Below, in pieces: positions 42,106-50,143 of a DNA stretch of 64,000 bases. A program made the translations under genes and the position numbers. Within the stretch, counting starts at the first letter, position 1; every line of letters starts with the position of its first letter. The stretch spans positions 4,701,501 through 4,765,500 of the forward strand of contig FSRD01000001.1 in the NCBI GenBank assembly GCA_900129675.1, read 5' to 3'. The notes beneath the pieces are model-generated. The model was given only the letters and a program-made list of their open reading frames with translations, was not told the DNA's origin and ran no database searches. This DNA is from Bradyrhizobium erythrophlei (GTDB taxonomy: Bacteria; Pseudomonadota; Alphaproteobacteria; Rhizobiales; Xanthobacteraceae).

Positions 42106-43140
42106 ATGGACATTTACGGTCTTGTCTGCCCGGTTACTAAACGCCCGCTCACCCAAATTTCGAATGGACTTCTGAGCACTGAAGACGGTCTGGTCGGCTA
42201 TCCGATCCACGACCAATTCCCAATCCTGCTCGGACCGGAAGCCATCACCGAAAGGCCGTTATGGCCAAGAGATTTGCAGGCGCCGCAATATGCGGAAGCC
42301 TATAAGGAGATGGAGTTTTACAACGAGGCCGGCCGCGAGCAGGCTCGACAGATCACCTCAATCGCGTCCCTCGAAATGCATTCCTCGCATGGAATACGGC
42401 ACTTGGCGGTCCTGTCGAAGCTGACCGCTGCGGAGCGATCGTCGTTCCCATATCCTTCAAACGTCTGGCTCTATTCCGCGATCGACGTGGCAGCTGAACG
42501 CGACTGCTACCGGCACATCGGTTCTGTGATGGGTAAGCGTGTGATGCAGATCGGCGGATCGGGTATCTTTGCGATCATGGCCATCCTAGCCGGCGCGGCG
42601 GAGGCGATCCTGCTCACTCCAATGGAGGGCGAGGCGGCAGTCGCAAACAAGATTGCGGTGCTACTTGGTTTCGGAGATCGCCTACGTTGCATCATCGGGA
42701 TCGCTGAGGAGATACCTCTTCAAGATGGATACATCGATGCCTGCTTTGTCGGAGGATGCGTCCACCACATGCGAACCGAGGTTGCCTTCGCCGAGATTTC
42801 TCGCGTGCTCTCGCCAAGCGGAAAGTTTGCGGCGATCGAACCCTGGCGCGCTCCTGGCTACACGATCGGCACCAAGCTATTTGGGAAACGAGAAGCCAAC
42901 GCCTTCTGCTCGCCTCTCGACAAGCCGCGCGTTGCTCCGCTCTTTGACATGTTCAGCGACGCGAAGGTTATTCAGCATGGTTCGTTGTCGCGATATCCGG
43001 CAATCGTCGCCCTGAAGGCCGGGATATCGCTTCCGATTCCGAAAGCAGAATGGGTTGCCGATATCGACGACACGATCTGCAACTGCATTCCATTCGCGCG
43101 CAAGATGGGCAGTGGCGTCGCTCTCCTCGCGACAAAATAA
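42106..43140 (+). CDS. class I methyltransferase with Trm112-like N-terminus
   Basis: A 344-residue protein. The first ~40 residues (LVCPVTKRPL ... YPIHDQFPILL) resemble a Trm112/YcaR zinc-ribbon-type domain, here with only one visible cysteine in the first knuckle. A methyltransferase domain follows with a motif-I-like MQIGGSGIFAIMAIL (about 147) and VLSPSGKFAAIEPWR. The ATG at 42106 has GGAG nine bases upstream; a GTG at 42091 is the alternative. Similar fused proteins occur in glycan loci, so it may be a displaced polysaccharide gene. It is stranded between IS element B and prophage debris. Confidence 0.65.
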   Translation: MDIYGLVCPVTKRPLTQISNGLLSTEDGLVGYPIHDQFPILLGPEAITERPLWPRDLQAPQYAEAYKEMEFYNEAGREQARQITSIASLEMHSSHGIRHLAVLSKLTAAERSSFPYPSNVWLYSAIDVAAERDCYRHIGSVMGKRVMQIGGSGIFAIMAILAGAAEAILLTPMEGEAAVANKIAVLLGFGDRLRCIIGIAEEIPLQDGYIDACFVGGCVHHMRTEVAFAEISRVLSPSGKFAAIEPWRAPGYTIGTKLFGKREANAFCSPLDKPRVAPLFDMFSDAKVIQHGSLSRYPAIVALKAGISLPIPKAEWVADIDDTICNCIPFARKMGSGVALLATK

Positions 43141-43146
43141 ATCTAG

Positions 43147-43386
43147 CTACTGACCCGAGTCTTTATCTATGGAATTTACTGCACCATCGATGATGGCCTT
43201 GGTGTCTGAAAGATTCTCACTGGCTACGCAATCATCGTAAGGCTTCCTGAGCCGTCGATATTCCGACCATACCTTCGTGCACCCGGCAAGTGCTGCGCGC
43301 GCGGCGTCCGTTGTGGGGACTGCCTCAGAGCAAATCTGTGTCGCTTGCACGAGCTGGGGAGGGACGGCTGGGGGAATACAAACCAT
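43147..43386 (-). CDS. small prophage-associated protein
   Basis: A 79-residue product (MVCIPPAVPPQLVQATQICS...) from an ATG with a good AAAGGAGA ribosome-binding site. It contains three cysteines (CSEAV, GCTKVW, DDCVAS) spaced in a helical-looking segment. There is no recognised family. The context is a prophage tail remnant just upstream on the same strand. Confidence 0.55.
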   Translation of the reverse strand: MVCIPPAVPPQLVQATQICSEAVPTTDAARAALAGCTKVWSEYRRLRKPYDDCVASENLSDTKAIIDGAVNSIDKDSGQ

Positions 43387-43397
43387 GAAAATCTCCT

Positions 43398-43800
43398 TTA
43401 ATTTCCTGTCAGCATTCGCTGCTGAATCCAGCCAGAACCGGCGATGTCGTAGAACCACTCGCGAAGAACATATTTCGAGCCCGTCGAACCGGTCTCGGAA
43501 GCCACCAGGTTCTGGATCACGCCGTTTGCATTGTAAACAAACGACGGAGTCGAGCGGCCCAAATCAGAGCTGCCAACCGTTTGCACCACATTGGCCAGAG
43601 CCACGCCGCGGAACGTGTTATTGCGGAGCGTTCCTTGCGCACCGGCGGTGGTCCAACAGAACCCGGATGTCTGATTAATGCAGATATTATTCTGTGCCGT
43701 TAGCACGGTCGTCGACGTTATATTGTAGCTGACCGTCGATGGAGTTCCGGAAACGATATTGCCATCCAGTGTCAAATTTCCACTCTGCACCGAACTCACG
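43398..43800 (-). pseudogene. tail-spike C-terminal fragment
   Basis: From about 43800 the minus strand reads DVSSVQSGNLTLDGNIVSGT and continues in Thr/Asn/Gly-rich segments such as NNICINQTSGFCWT, SFVYNANGVIQNL and SKYVLREWFYDIAGSGWIQQ. These look like the right-handed beta-helix end of a phage tail spike or secreted phage-like protein. The 5' part is missing: upstream of 43800 the frame runs out of frame through the holin-like gene, so an internal deletion joined the two. Confidence 0.6.
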
Positions 43801-44017
43801 TCGAGGCCACGGAGACGCCCGGCACGCGACCGAGCGCACCGGCCGACATGATCAGCGCGCCGATCGAGCCGAGGTCGCCCATCGCCTCCTGAATGCCAGG
43901 AATCCATGCTGCGGGAAACATGTGGGCGATCGACATCGTGCCGTTGCCGATCTGCATCTCGACCGCGACGACGACGCCGAGGATGCTGATCCAGTTCAAC
44001 CGTTCCAGAAAATTCAT
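43796..44017 (-). CDS. small holin-like membrane protein, probably C-terminally truncated
   Basis: A 73-residue protein MNFLERLNWISILGVVVAVE..., with a helix near residues 7-25 and a second hydrophobic stretch IGALIMSAGALGR. It begins within the stop of the lipase frame (ATGA) and has AAAGGAGA upstream, a good ribosome-binding site. The last ~8 residues (VPGVSVAST) run into the tail-spike junction at about 43800 and are probably not original. The holin guess rests on size and phage context only. Confidence 0.5.
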   Translation of the reverse strand: MNFLERLNWISILGVVVAVEMQIGNGTMSIAHMFPAAWIPGIQEAMGDLGSIGALIMSAGALGRVPGVSVAST

Positions 44018-44533
44018 GCTGCCTTCTCCTTTGTTTCGAGAGCCGCAAGCGCGGCCTCATAGAGTTCGATATGGTGGTAAGCGAACGCGCCCATGCGCCA
44101 GAACAGGTCGCCAGTTGGCTCCGCCGAGATCCGGCACGATCGGCGTCGGATGCACGTATTGCAGCGGCGGGAAGCTAAACGGCACGTCCGTCACCAGGTC
44201 ATGGTGGAGCGCGTCACCGTTGCGATAGGAGCGCGCCGGAACGTCCTTGATGCGTTCGGCGAAATCCATCAGGCCTGGCTTCGGCTCGCCGAACACCACG
44301 CGAGCGGCCGGCGCGGCACCGTCGGCGACCATGAGGCCGCACATCACGGCCGCACGCGCCGCGCCCAGCGAGTGGCCCGTCACGATAACCGGCTGGCCGG
44401 TCAGCGGCCGGAGATCGCCTGCAGACATTGTAGCCGGACGGCGCTGGCATTGGTGTTGGTCTGCAGACTCGAAAGATGCCACGCCTCTCATTGCAAATGC
44501 CGAGACCGGTACAGGCAGGTCCGTCGTGGCCAA
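44014..44533 (-). pseudogene. class 3 lipase-like phage protein broken by frameshifts
   Basis: The core reads TGQPVIVTGHSLGAARAAVM, the lipase nucleophile elbow GHSLG, and continues GEPKPGLMDFAERIKDVPAR then DALHHDLVTDVPF. Near 44120 a frameshift moves the true continuation (EPTGDLFWRMGAFAYHHIEL) into another frame ending KEKAA-stop at 44014. A second shift near 44405 separates the upstream part (TNTNASAVRLQCLQAISGR). Two disruptions make function unlikely. Such lipases occur as cargo in rhizobial prophages. Confidence 0.65.
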
Positions 44534-44562
44534 AATCGCTTATCGTCCAGATCTTGCCAAGA

Positions 44563-45161
44563 TCAGGGCATCGGCGCCACGAAATCGGTCATGCTTCCCA
44601 ACCGAGGTGTCTCGCCGTTTTGGACGCAGTGCCAGAATTTCTTCTCCGCGGTCAGCAACAGGTGCTGGTACAGCGGGTCTGCGTGAATGGTGAGCTCGAC
44701 CCATTTTCCGCCGCCCGTAATAATCGACAAAACAGCGGACTTAGCATTCGCAAGCCACATGTTGTGCTGCAGCTGAGCCATGTGCTTTTCGGCGGCGGCT
44801 TCCTCCGAGAAGCTCCAGGGCAGCATGAATTGGCCTCAAATACCCCGCCACCGGGTTCAACGAGGCCGTCTAGCGTCGCCGCCATCCATTTGATGACCGG
44901 ATGCTGGACCCGCCGCTGCACGTCCGTGATGGCGAGGCCGGTGTTGCGCTCGTACCAGCGCCGGTTGAGATCCTCGGTAACGGTGCCGAGCTGGACAATC
45001 AGGTTTTCGGAGAGATCCTCAGGGGCGACTTCCCCTCGTTTCTCGCGCCAGAGCCGAACCAGCATAACCTCGTCATCGCCCATAATGATCCGGGCATCCG
45101 AACCGCCTATGAAGGAGTGGCGATCAATATTCTTGTGAAAAACCGATGTGTTTTCCCTCAT
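44563..45161 (-). pseudogene. YqaJ-type phage exonuclease/recombinase with a frameshift
   Basis: The N-terminal part (45161 to ~44830) has SFIGGSDARIIMGDD and LGTVTEDLNRRWYERNTGL, characteristic of the YqaJ viral recombinase fold with its catalytic acidic residues. At EAN-SCCPG the frame breaks. The correct continuation FMLPWSFSEEAAAEKHMAQL, then LQHNMWLANAKSAVLSI, is in another frame to 44563. Inserting one G at about 44830 (AATTC to AAGTTC) rejoins it. It faces the XRE gene across the operator at 45209-45249. Confidence 0.75.
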
Positions 45162-45208
45162 CGTGAGTTCCCAGTGTTAGACCAGCCCATGGCTGCTTCG
45201 CTATTTGA

Positions 45209-45249
45209 TGATCCAAAAAGGATCATAAACAATGATCCAAAAAGGATCA
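45209..45249. promoter_or_regulatory. tandem palindromic operator for the XRE regulator
   Basis: Two identical perfect palindromes, TGATCC-AAAAA-GGATCA, occupy 45209-45225 and 45233-45249 with centres 24 bp apart. They sit in the divergent space between the prophage nuclease (start 45161, minus strand) and the XRE regulator (start 45265). The second copy would overlap the upstream candidate start at 45232, which argues for the start at 45265. This is the pattern expected of a repressor controlling both directions. Confidence 0.65.
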
Positions 45250-45264
45250 AGCAGAACTTCGCTT

Positions 45265-45510
45265 ATGAAGACAATTGATCAGCTTCGTGCTGCGCGTGGC
45301 CTTCTTGGCTGGTCTCAGTCGGAGCTTGCGGCCCGAGCTGGGCTATCTCTTCCGACGGTAAAGCGTCTTGAAGGAGGTTTTGGCCCGAAAGTATCCGACG
45401 ATGCTCAGGTCAAGTTGCAAAAAGCCATTGAAGCAGCGGGAATCGAATTCCTAGATGAAAACGGGGGTGGTTTGGGCGTTCGATTTCGAAAACCGCGCAG
45501 GCAGAAATAG
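45265..45510 (+). CDS. XRE-family helix-turn-helix regulator
   Basis: An 81-residue regulator from the ATG at 45265. The helix-turn-helix covers QLRAARGLLGWSQSELAARAG and SLPTVKRLEGG (about 5-37), followed by a short C-terminal part. It is probably the prophage repressor, autoregulated through the tandem palindromes just upstream. It appears intact, unlike several of its phage neighbours. Confidence 0.82.
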   Translation: MKTIDQLRAARGLLGWSQSELAARAGLSLPTVKRLEGGFGPKVSDDAQVKLQKAIEAAGIEFLDENGGGLGVRFRKPRRQK

Positions 45511-45564
45511 CTCGGTTGCGTAGCGGATTGCCATATTCATCTAAGCGCACTACCAAATTGTCGC

Positions 45565-45834
45565 TCACTCGATCTTCAGGATTAGCTTGCGCGATTGTCG
45601 CATCAGATCGCCAAGCTGCCGGCGTTGGGCAATGGCTTCTCGCGTATAGAGCCCGTGCTTCTGTGCATTTTTGTTGCCGCGCGGAGCCCCTGATCGAGCC
45701 GCCCCGCCATGCATGCGGCAGCGCCTTTTACCGTGGACGGCAGGCGATCGGCACGGTTTGCCGGAACGGGTCCTGGCCCCGCAGCGCTGGCTCGAAAGCA
45801 TCGGCCCGGTGTTCCGTGGATTATCACCCGTCAT
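45565..45834 (-). CDS. HGGxSTG-like small prophage protein
   Basis: An 89-residue basic protein with RCGARTRSGKPCRSPAVHGK, then RCRMHGGAARSGAPRGNKNA, the cysteine/HGG arrangement of the HGGxSTG group often found in alphaproteobacterial prophages and genomic islands. The function is not known. It overlaps the stop of the preceding frame by 4 bp, so it was co-translated with the gene at 45831-46537. Confidence 0.78.
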   Translation of the reverse strand: MTGDNPRNTGPMLSSQRCGARTRSGKPCRSPAVHGKRRCRMHGGAARSGAPRGNKNAQKHGLYTREAIAQRRQLGDLMRQSRKLILKIE

Positions 45835-46537
45835 TTTTTCTTCAGGATAGCCACCAACATTGGATACTCAACGTCCGTCTCGCTTTCAATAATGGGCATC
45901 GGCGCCGTTTGATCGTGGCTAACGGCCAACGGCGGAGCAGTCGTCCCAGCGGGCGGCACGTCGCGTTGGCCTTGTGTAACGTTGCCCACAATGGCCTGGC
46001 CGCCCTCGCTGACATTCACTTGTTGCACGGTGACCGTCTGCTCTCCGCCTGTCCGGTAGCGCTTTAATGCATCCATCTGGGTCACAAAGGTTCGCGTCAG
46101 CTTGTTGAACGTCCGCTCTGTCTCGCTGGTCAATGTATTCGGCTTCGGCGAGGCTGCGCGAGAAATTCATCGTTGCCATGTGGACCGCCGCCATTTGCGC
46201 AGCGAGCATGGCCTCAACGTGATTTCGAGGTTTGATGTCCTTGACCACCGAGAGCAATAAAATTGAGCTGATGCTCGTCGGGTTTGCCGCCGCCTGCACT
46301 GGCGAGCTGCATAATAATGCCCGCAAGAAAATCCGGATCGGTCGTTCCAACGGATTCCATGAGGAGTGCAAGACCGGCCCCCTCATCAGGGTGATCCGGT
46401 AAAATTCCCTCCTTTGAAACCTTCAGCCGTGGTTCCGCCGGGTGACCGTAAATTCGTTCAACGGCTGCAGCTTCTCGCGGAGTCCGCTCGCGCTCAGGTT
46501 TCGCCACCGAGCCGTTGCTTGCCTTTGGTGTAGCCAT
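45831..46537 (-). pseudogene. conserved prophage protein split over three frames
   Basis: Three consecutive frames together give one protein: MATPKASNGSVAKPERER ... KPDEHQLNF (46537 to ~46260), then LSVVKDIKPRNHVEAMLAAQ and MAAVHMATMNFSRSLAEAEY (to ~46130), then TSETERTFNKLTRTFVTQMD ... GGQAIVGNVTQ (to 45831). One extra T at about 46260 and a further indel at about 46130 explain the breaks. The unbroken family accompanies HGGxSTG proteins in rhizobial islands, as far as I recall. The function is unknown. Confidence 0.65.
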
Positions 46538-46686
46538 TAGTGTCCGCCCTTTCGCTATCCCACAACATATGGGGGTGAACCGGCTTACAGCCAGTACGGA
46601 CGGGATCAAACTTCTCCTTAAACTCTACTTTGCAAGGGGTTGTTTTAACAAAAAATAATAAATCTATCCTTCGGGGGACTGAGGCC

Positions 46687-47910
46687 TCAGCGTTCGTCAG
46701 CGATGACCTTGCCGTCGTTCGGCAGCGACTGAGGCGCGACCAAGGCCACGTTTCCCCCTAGCTTTGTGAGGTTGCGCAGCGTCACGTTGACCGCTTCCAT
46801 CAGTGACGTGTCCGGATTTGCAGCCTCCGCTTTCAGCGTCATCACATCGGTCTCGCCTGAGCGTGTGACGACGAGGCGCAGCCGTCCGAGTTCGGGATGG
46901 CGTTTGCCGATCTCGGCAATCTGCTCGGCCCGCACGAACATGCCCTTGACCTTGGTGGTCTGGTCGGCGCGGCCCATCCAGCCCTTGATGCGCATATTGG
47001 TGCGTCCGCAGGGACTGGAACCGGGCAGAGCGGCGGTCAGATCGCCGAGCGCCAGGCGAATCCAGGGATGATGCGGGTCAAGCGAGGTGACGACGATTTC
47101 GCCGACGTCGCCCGGCGCCACGGGATCGCCGGTGCCGGGCTTCACGATTTCGAGGATCAGGTCTTCGTTCACGGTCATGCCGTCGCGTGCCGACGTCTCG
47201 AAGGCGACCAAGCCGAGATCGGCGGTGCCGAACGCCTGATAGGCGTCGATGCCGCGCGACCTGACCTCATCCTGCAGCGATTTCGGAAAGGCCGCGCCTG
47301 AGACCAGCGCGCGCTTGATCGAGGAGACATCGCGTCCGGCGCTTGCCGCTGCGTCGAGCAGAATTTTGAGGAAGTCCGGCGTGCCGCTGTAGCCGACCGG
47401 CCGGTAGGCCTCGATCAGCTCGAACTGCGCCTCGGTATTGCCGGGACCGGCCGGAATGACCGCGCAGCCCAGCGCGCGCGCCGAAGCATCAAAAATAAAG
47501 CCGCCGGGCGTGAGGTGATAGCTGAAGGTGTTCAGCACCACGTCGCCGGGCCGGAAGCCGGCCGCGAACAGTGCTCGCGCCCCGCGCCAGGGGTCGGCAT
47601 GGGCAGGCTCAGGCTCGAAGATCGGGCCGGGCGAGGTGAATAGCCGCCCAAACGATCCGAGCGGCCCCGCCACGAACCCACCGAAGGGCGGGGAGGCTTT
47701 GTGCAGGGCCGGGAGTTCCGATTTGCGCAACACCGGCAGGCGCGCCAGGGCGGCCCGGCTGGCGATGGATGCGGGATCGGTACCCTCAAAGCGCTCGGCG
47801 TAGGCCGGCGCTTCCATGGCCTTGCGCAGCACCTCCGGCAGCCGGGAAAACAGCTCTGTCTCGCGCTGGACGGGTTGGCGCGTTTCGAGGGCGTCATAAT
47901 GGTCGTTCAT
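46687..47910 (-). CDS. phenylacetate-CoA ligase-like AMP-forming enzyme
   Basis: A 407-residue member of the PaaK-like adenylate-forming family, which activates aryl or short acids to CoA thioesters. Visible are the FSYHLTPGG segment, YSGTPDFLKILLDAA, the AFGTADLGLVAFE motif typical of PaaK relatives, and a C-terminal MKGWMGRADQTTKVKGMFV-like region (here IKGWMGRADQ) with the hinge and catalytic lysine area. The start at 47910 is preferred because the upstream extension lacks family character. It may serve aromatic-acid catabolism together with the Liv/acyl-CoA-ligase operon nearby. Confidence 0.8.
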   Translation of the reverse strand: MNDHYDALETRQPVQRETELFSRLPEVLRKAMEAPAYAERFEGTDPASIASRAALARLPVLRKSELPALHKASPPFGGFVAGPLGSFGRLFTSPGPIFEPEPAHADPWRGARALFAAGFRPGDVVLNTFSYHLTPGGFIFDASARALGCAVIPAGPGNTEAQFELIEAYRPVGYSGTPDFLKILLDAAASAGRDVSSIKRALVSGAAFPKSLQDEVRSRGIDAYQAFGTADLGLVAFETSARDGMTVNEDLILEIVKPGTGDPVAPGDVGEIVVTSLDPHHPWIRLALGDLTAALPGSSPCGRTNMRIKGWMGRADQTTKVKGMFVRAEQIAEIGKRHPELGRLRLVVTRSGETDVMTLKAEAANPDTSLMEAVNVTLRNLTKLGGNVALVAPQSLPNDGKVIADER

Positions 47911-48002
47911 GGCTGGTCCTGTGTGTTCAGGCCGATTGCACCCCGCCTTGCACGTGGTATCAGACGGCGGCCACCGGTGTTGGAGAGGCCCCAGGGGACG
48001 TA

Positions 48003-49154
48003 ATGGCTGAAGCACAAACCGCGGCGACGGAGGATTCTGTCGACATCGTCGCGAGACTGAAGCTGCGCATGATCGAGCACTCCCTGCCATTGTGGTCCGG
48101 GGAAGGTTGGGATTCGATCTCGGGCGGCTTCATCGACCGGCTCGATCGCGATGGGCGCGCCGATCGTCTCGCGCCCCGGCGCGTGTTCGTGCAGGCCCGG
48201 CAGATCTATTGCTTCGCCAAGGCGGCGCAGATGGGCTGGTATCCGGAAGGCCGCGAAATCGCGCTCAAGGGGCTGGATCATCTGTTGACCAAAGCCAAGG
48301 CGCCCGACGGCCGGCCGGGCTTCGTGCATATGTTGACGCCCGATGGTGCGGTCCTGGACCCGCTGCGCGATTCCTATGACCACGCCTTCGTGCTGTTTGC
48401 GCTCGCAACCGTTTATGCGCTCGACCGTGACGCGCAGGTCCGCGCCGAAATCGACGCGCTGCTCTCGTTCCTGGACGCTCATTTGCGCTCGCCGCATGGC
48501 GGCGTTCTGGAAGGATTGCCGGCGTCGCTGCCGCGGCGGCAAAACCCGCAAATGCATCTGTTCGAAGCGATGATCGCGGTGTTCGACGCCACGCATGAGG
48601 CCGTCTTCCAGAGCCGCGCCGGCGACTTCTTCGCGCTGTTTCTCGCCAATCTCTACGACAAGCAGAAACACGTGCTTGGCGAATATTTCGAGGACGACTG
48701 GTCGAAGATCGAGCCTGTCAGCGTCGAGCCGGGACATCAGGCGGAATGGTGCTGGCTGCTGAAGGGCTTTGAGCGCATCACCGGCTGCCCGACGGGGCGT
48801 CCGCGCGCCGAACTGCTCGGGTCGGCGCTGCGCTATCGCGACGAGGCCACCGGCTGCGTGGTCGACGAGGGTGACACCGAGGGCAACATCAGACGGCACA
48901 CGCGACGCCTGTGGCCGCAGACCGAAATGGCCAAGGCGTGGATCGCGCAGGCCGAGGCGGGCGAGGCCGGGGCTGCCGATGAGGCGCGCGCCGCGCTGGC
49001 GCGCCTGGAACGGCATTACCTTTCGCACCCTGTACCCGGCGGCTGGTACGATCAGTTCGACCGCGACGGCAACTCGCTGGTGGCCACGATTCCTGCGTCG
49101 TCGTTCTATCATGTGCTTTGCGCGGTCGCGGAGGCGGAGCAGGTGCTTGGCTGA
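48003..49154 (+). CDS. AGE-family sugar epimerase/isomerase
   Basis: A 383-residue (alpha/alpha)6-barrel enzyme of the N-acylglucosamine 2-epimerase / mannose-6-phosphate isomerase-like family. Motifs include RVFVQARQIYCFAKA, YDHAFVLFALATVYAL, NPQMHLFEA with a conserved His/Glu, and PGHQAEWCWLL with the catalytic His. The substrate is not evident. The gene diverges from the PaaK-like gene and starts at ATG 48003; upstream in-frame codons read into the divergent promoter region. Confidence 0.82.
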   Translation: MAEAQTAATEDSVDIVARLKLRMIEHSLPLWSGEGWDSISGGFIDRLDRDGRADRLAPRRVFVQARQIYCFAKAAQMGWYPEGREIALKGLDHLLTKAKAPDGRPGFVHMLTPDGAVLDPLRDSYDHAFVLFALATVYALDRDAQVRAEIDALLSFLDAHLRSPHGGVLEGLPASLPRRQNPQMHLFEAMIAVFDATHEAVFQSRAGDFFALFLANLYDKQKHVLGEYFEDDWSKIEPVSVEPGHQAEWCWLLKGFERITGCPTGRPRAELLGSALRYRDEATGCVVDEGDTEGNIRRHTRRLWPQTEMAKAWIAQAEAGEAGAADEARAALARLERHYLSHPVPGGWYDQFDRDGNSLVATIPASSFYHVLCAVAEAEQVLG

Positions 49155-49168
49155 GTGCCGTATGGCGT

Positions 49169-50011
49169 TCACAGCCACCGCTTCCGCCGTTTGAAGCTCT
49201 TCAGGTTCTTAAAGCTCTTGCGCTGGTCGCCGGCGCCGCCGAGGTAGAATTCCTTCACATCCTCGTTGTCGCGCAACTCGTCCGCGCTGCCGTCGAGCAC
49301 CACCTTGCCCTGTTCCATGATGTAGCCGTGGCTCGCGACCGAGAGCGCCGCGCGCGCATTCTGTTCGACCAAGAGAATGGTCACGCCGAGGTCGCGGTTG
49401 ATCTCCTTGGTGATCGCGAACACTTCTTTCACCAGCAGCGGCGATAGGCCCATCGACGGCTCGTCCATCAGGATCATCTTCGGGCGCGCCATCAGCGCAC
49501 GCCCGATCGCCAGCATCTGCTGCTCGCCGCCGGAGAGATAGCCGGCGAGGCCGGTGCGCTCCTTCAGCCGCGGGAAATATCTGAACACCATGTCGATGTC
49601 GGCGCCGACCTCATTGTCGCTGCGGGTGAAGGCCCCGAGCCGCAAATTCTCCAGCGACGTCATGTCGGCAATGATGCGTCGGCCTTCCATCACCTGAAAA
49701 ATGCCACGGCGGACAATCTTGTCAGGATCGATGCCGTTGATGCGCTCGCCGTCGAAGACGATTTCGCCGCGGGTAACTTCGCCGTCCTCGGTTTTGAGCA
49801 GGCCGGAGATCGCCTTCAGCGTCGTCGACTTGCCGGCGCCGTTGGCGCCCAGCAGCGCTACGATCGCGCCCTTCGGCACCTCGAGGCTCAAGCCGCGCAG
49901 CACCAGGATGACGTCGTCATACACCACCTCGATGTTGTTCACGCTGAGGAGGGGCGCGGGGGCGGCGACGGCGATCGGTGCGGGGCGTGCTGCTTCGACG
50001 GTTTCAGTCAT
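49169..50011 (-). CDS. livF: ABC transporter ATP-binding protein (LivF)
   Basis: An ABC ATPase of 280 residues with Walker A GANGAGKST, signature YLSGGEQQML, Walker B MILMDEPSMGL and the H-loop-equivalent region. The short form and the EGRRIIADMTSLENL segment identify the LivF subfamily of branched-chain-amino-acid-type importers. The ATG at 50011 is chosen; a GTG at 50038 would start inside a repeat element. It is the last gene of the operon livG-ligase-livH-livM-livJ-livF. Confidence 0.9.
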   Translation of the reverse strand: MTETVEAARPAPIAVAAPAPLLSVNNIEVVYDDVILVLRGLSLEVPKGAIVALLGANGAGKSTTLKAISGLLKTEDGEVTRGEIVFDGERINGIDPDKIVRRGIFQVMEGRRIIADMTSLENLRLGAFTRSDNEVGADIDMVFRYFPRLKERTGLAGYLSGGEQQMLAIGRALMARPKMILMDEPSMGLSPLLVKEVFAITKEINRDLGVTILLVEQNARAALSVASHGYIMEQGKVVLDGSADELRDNEDVKEFYLGGAGDQRKSFKNLKSFKRRKRWL

Positions 50012-50030
50012 GTCGTTATCACTCTCCACT

Positions 50031-50133
50031 GTCGTCACCCGCGAAAGCGGGTGACCCAGTATTCCAGAGGCGGCTGTGACGGACCGAGAAGCCGCGGCGT
50101 ACTGGATCCCCCGCTTTCGCGGGGGATGACGAC
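50031..50133. repeat. intergenic palindromic repeat element
   Basis: Two arms, each a hairpin around GCGAAAGC/GCTTTCGC, face each other: 50031-50066 and 50100-50133. They share the GTCATCCC...CAGTA type sequence seen as dispersed repeats in Bradyrhizobium-like genomes. It sits between livJ and livF and may influence transcript stability. Confidence 0.65.
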
Positions 50134-50143
50134 TGATGCTACC

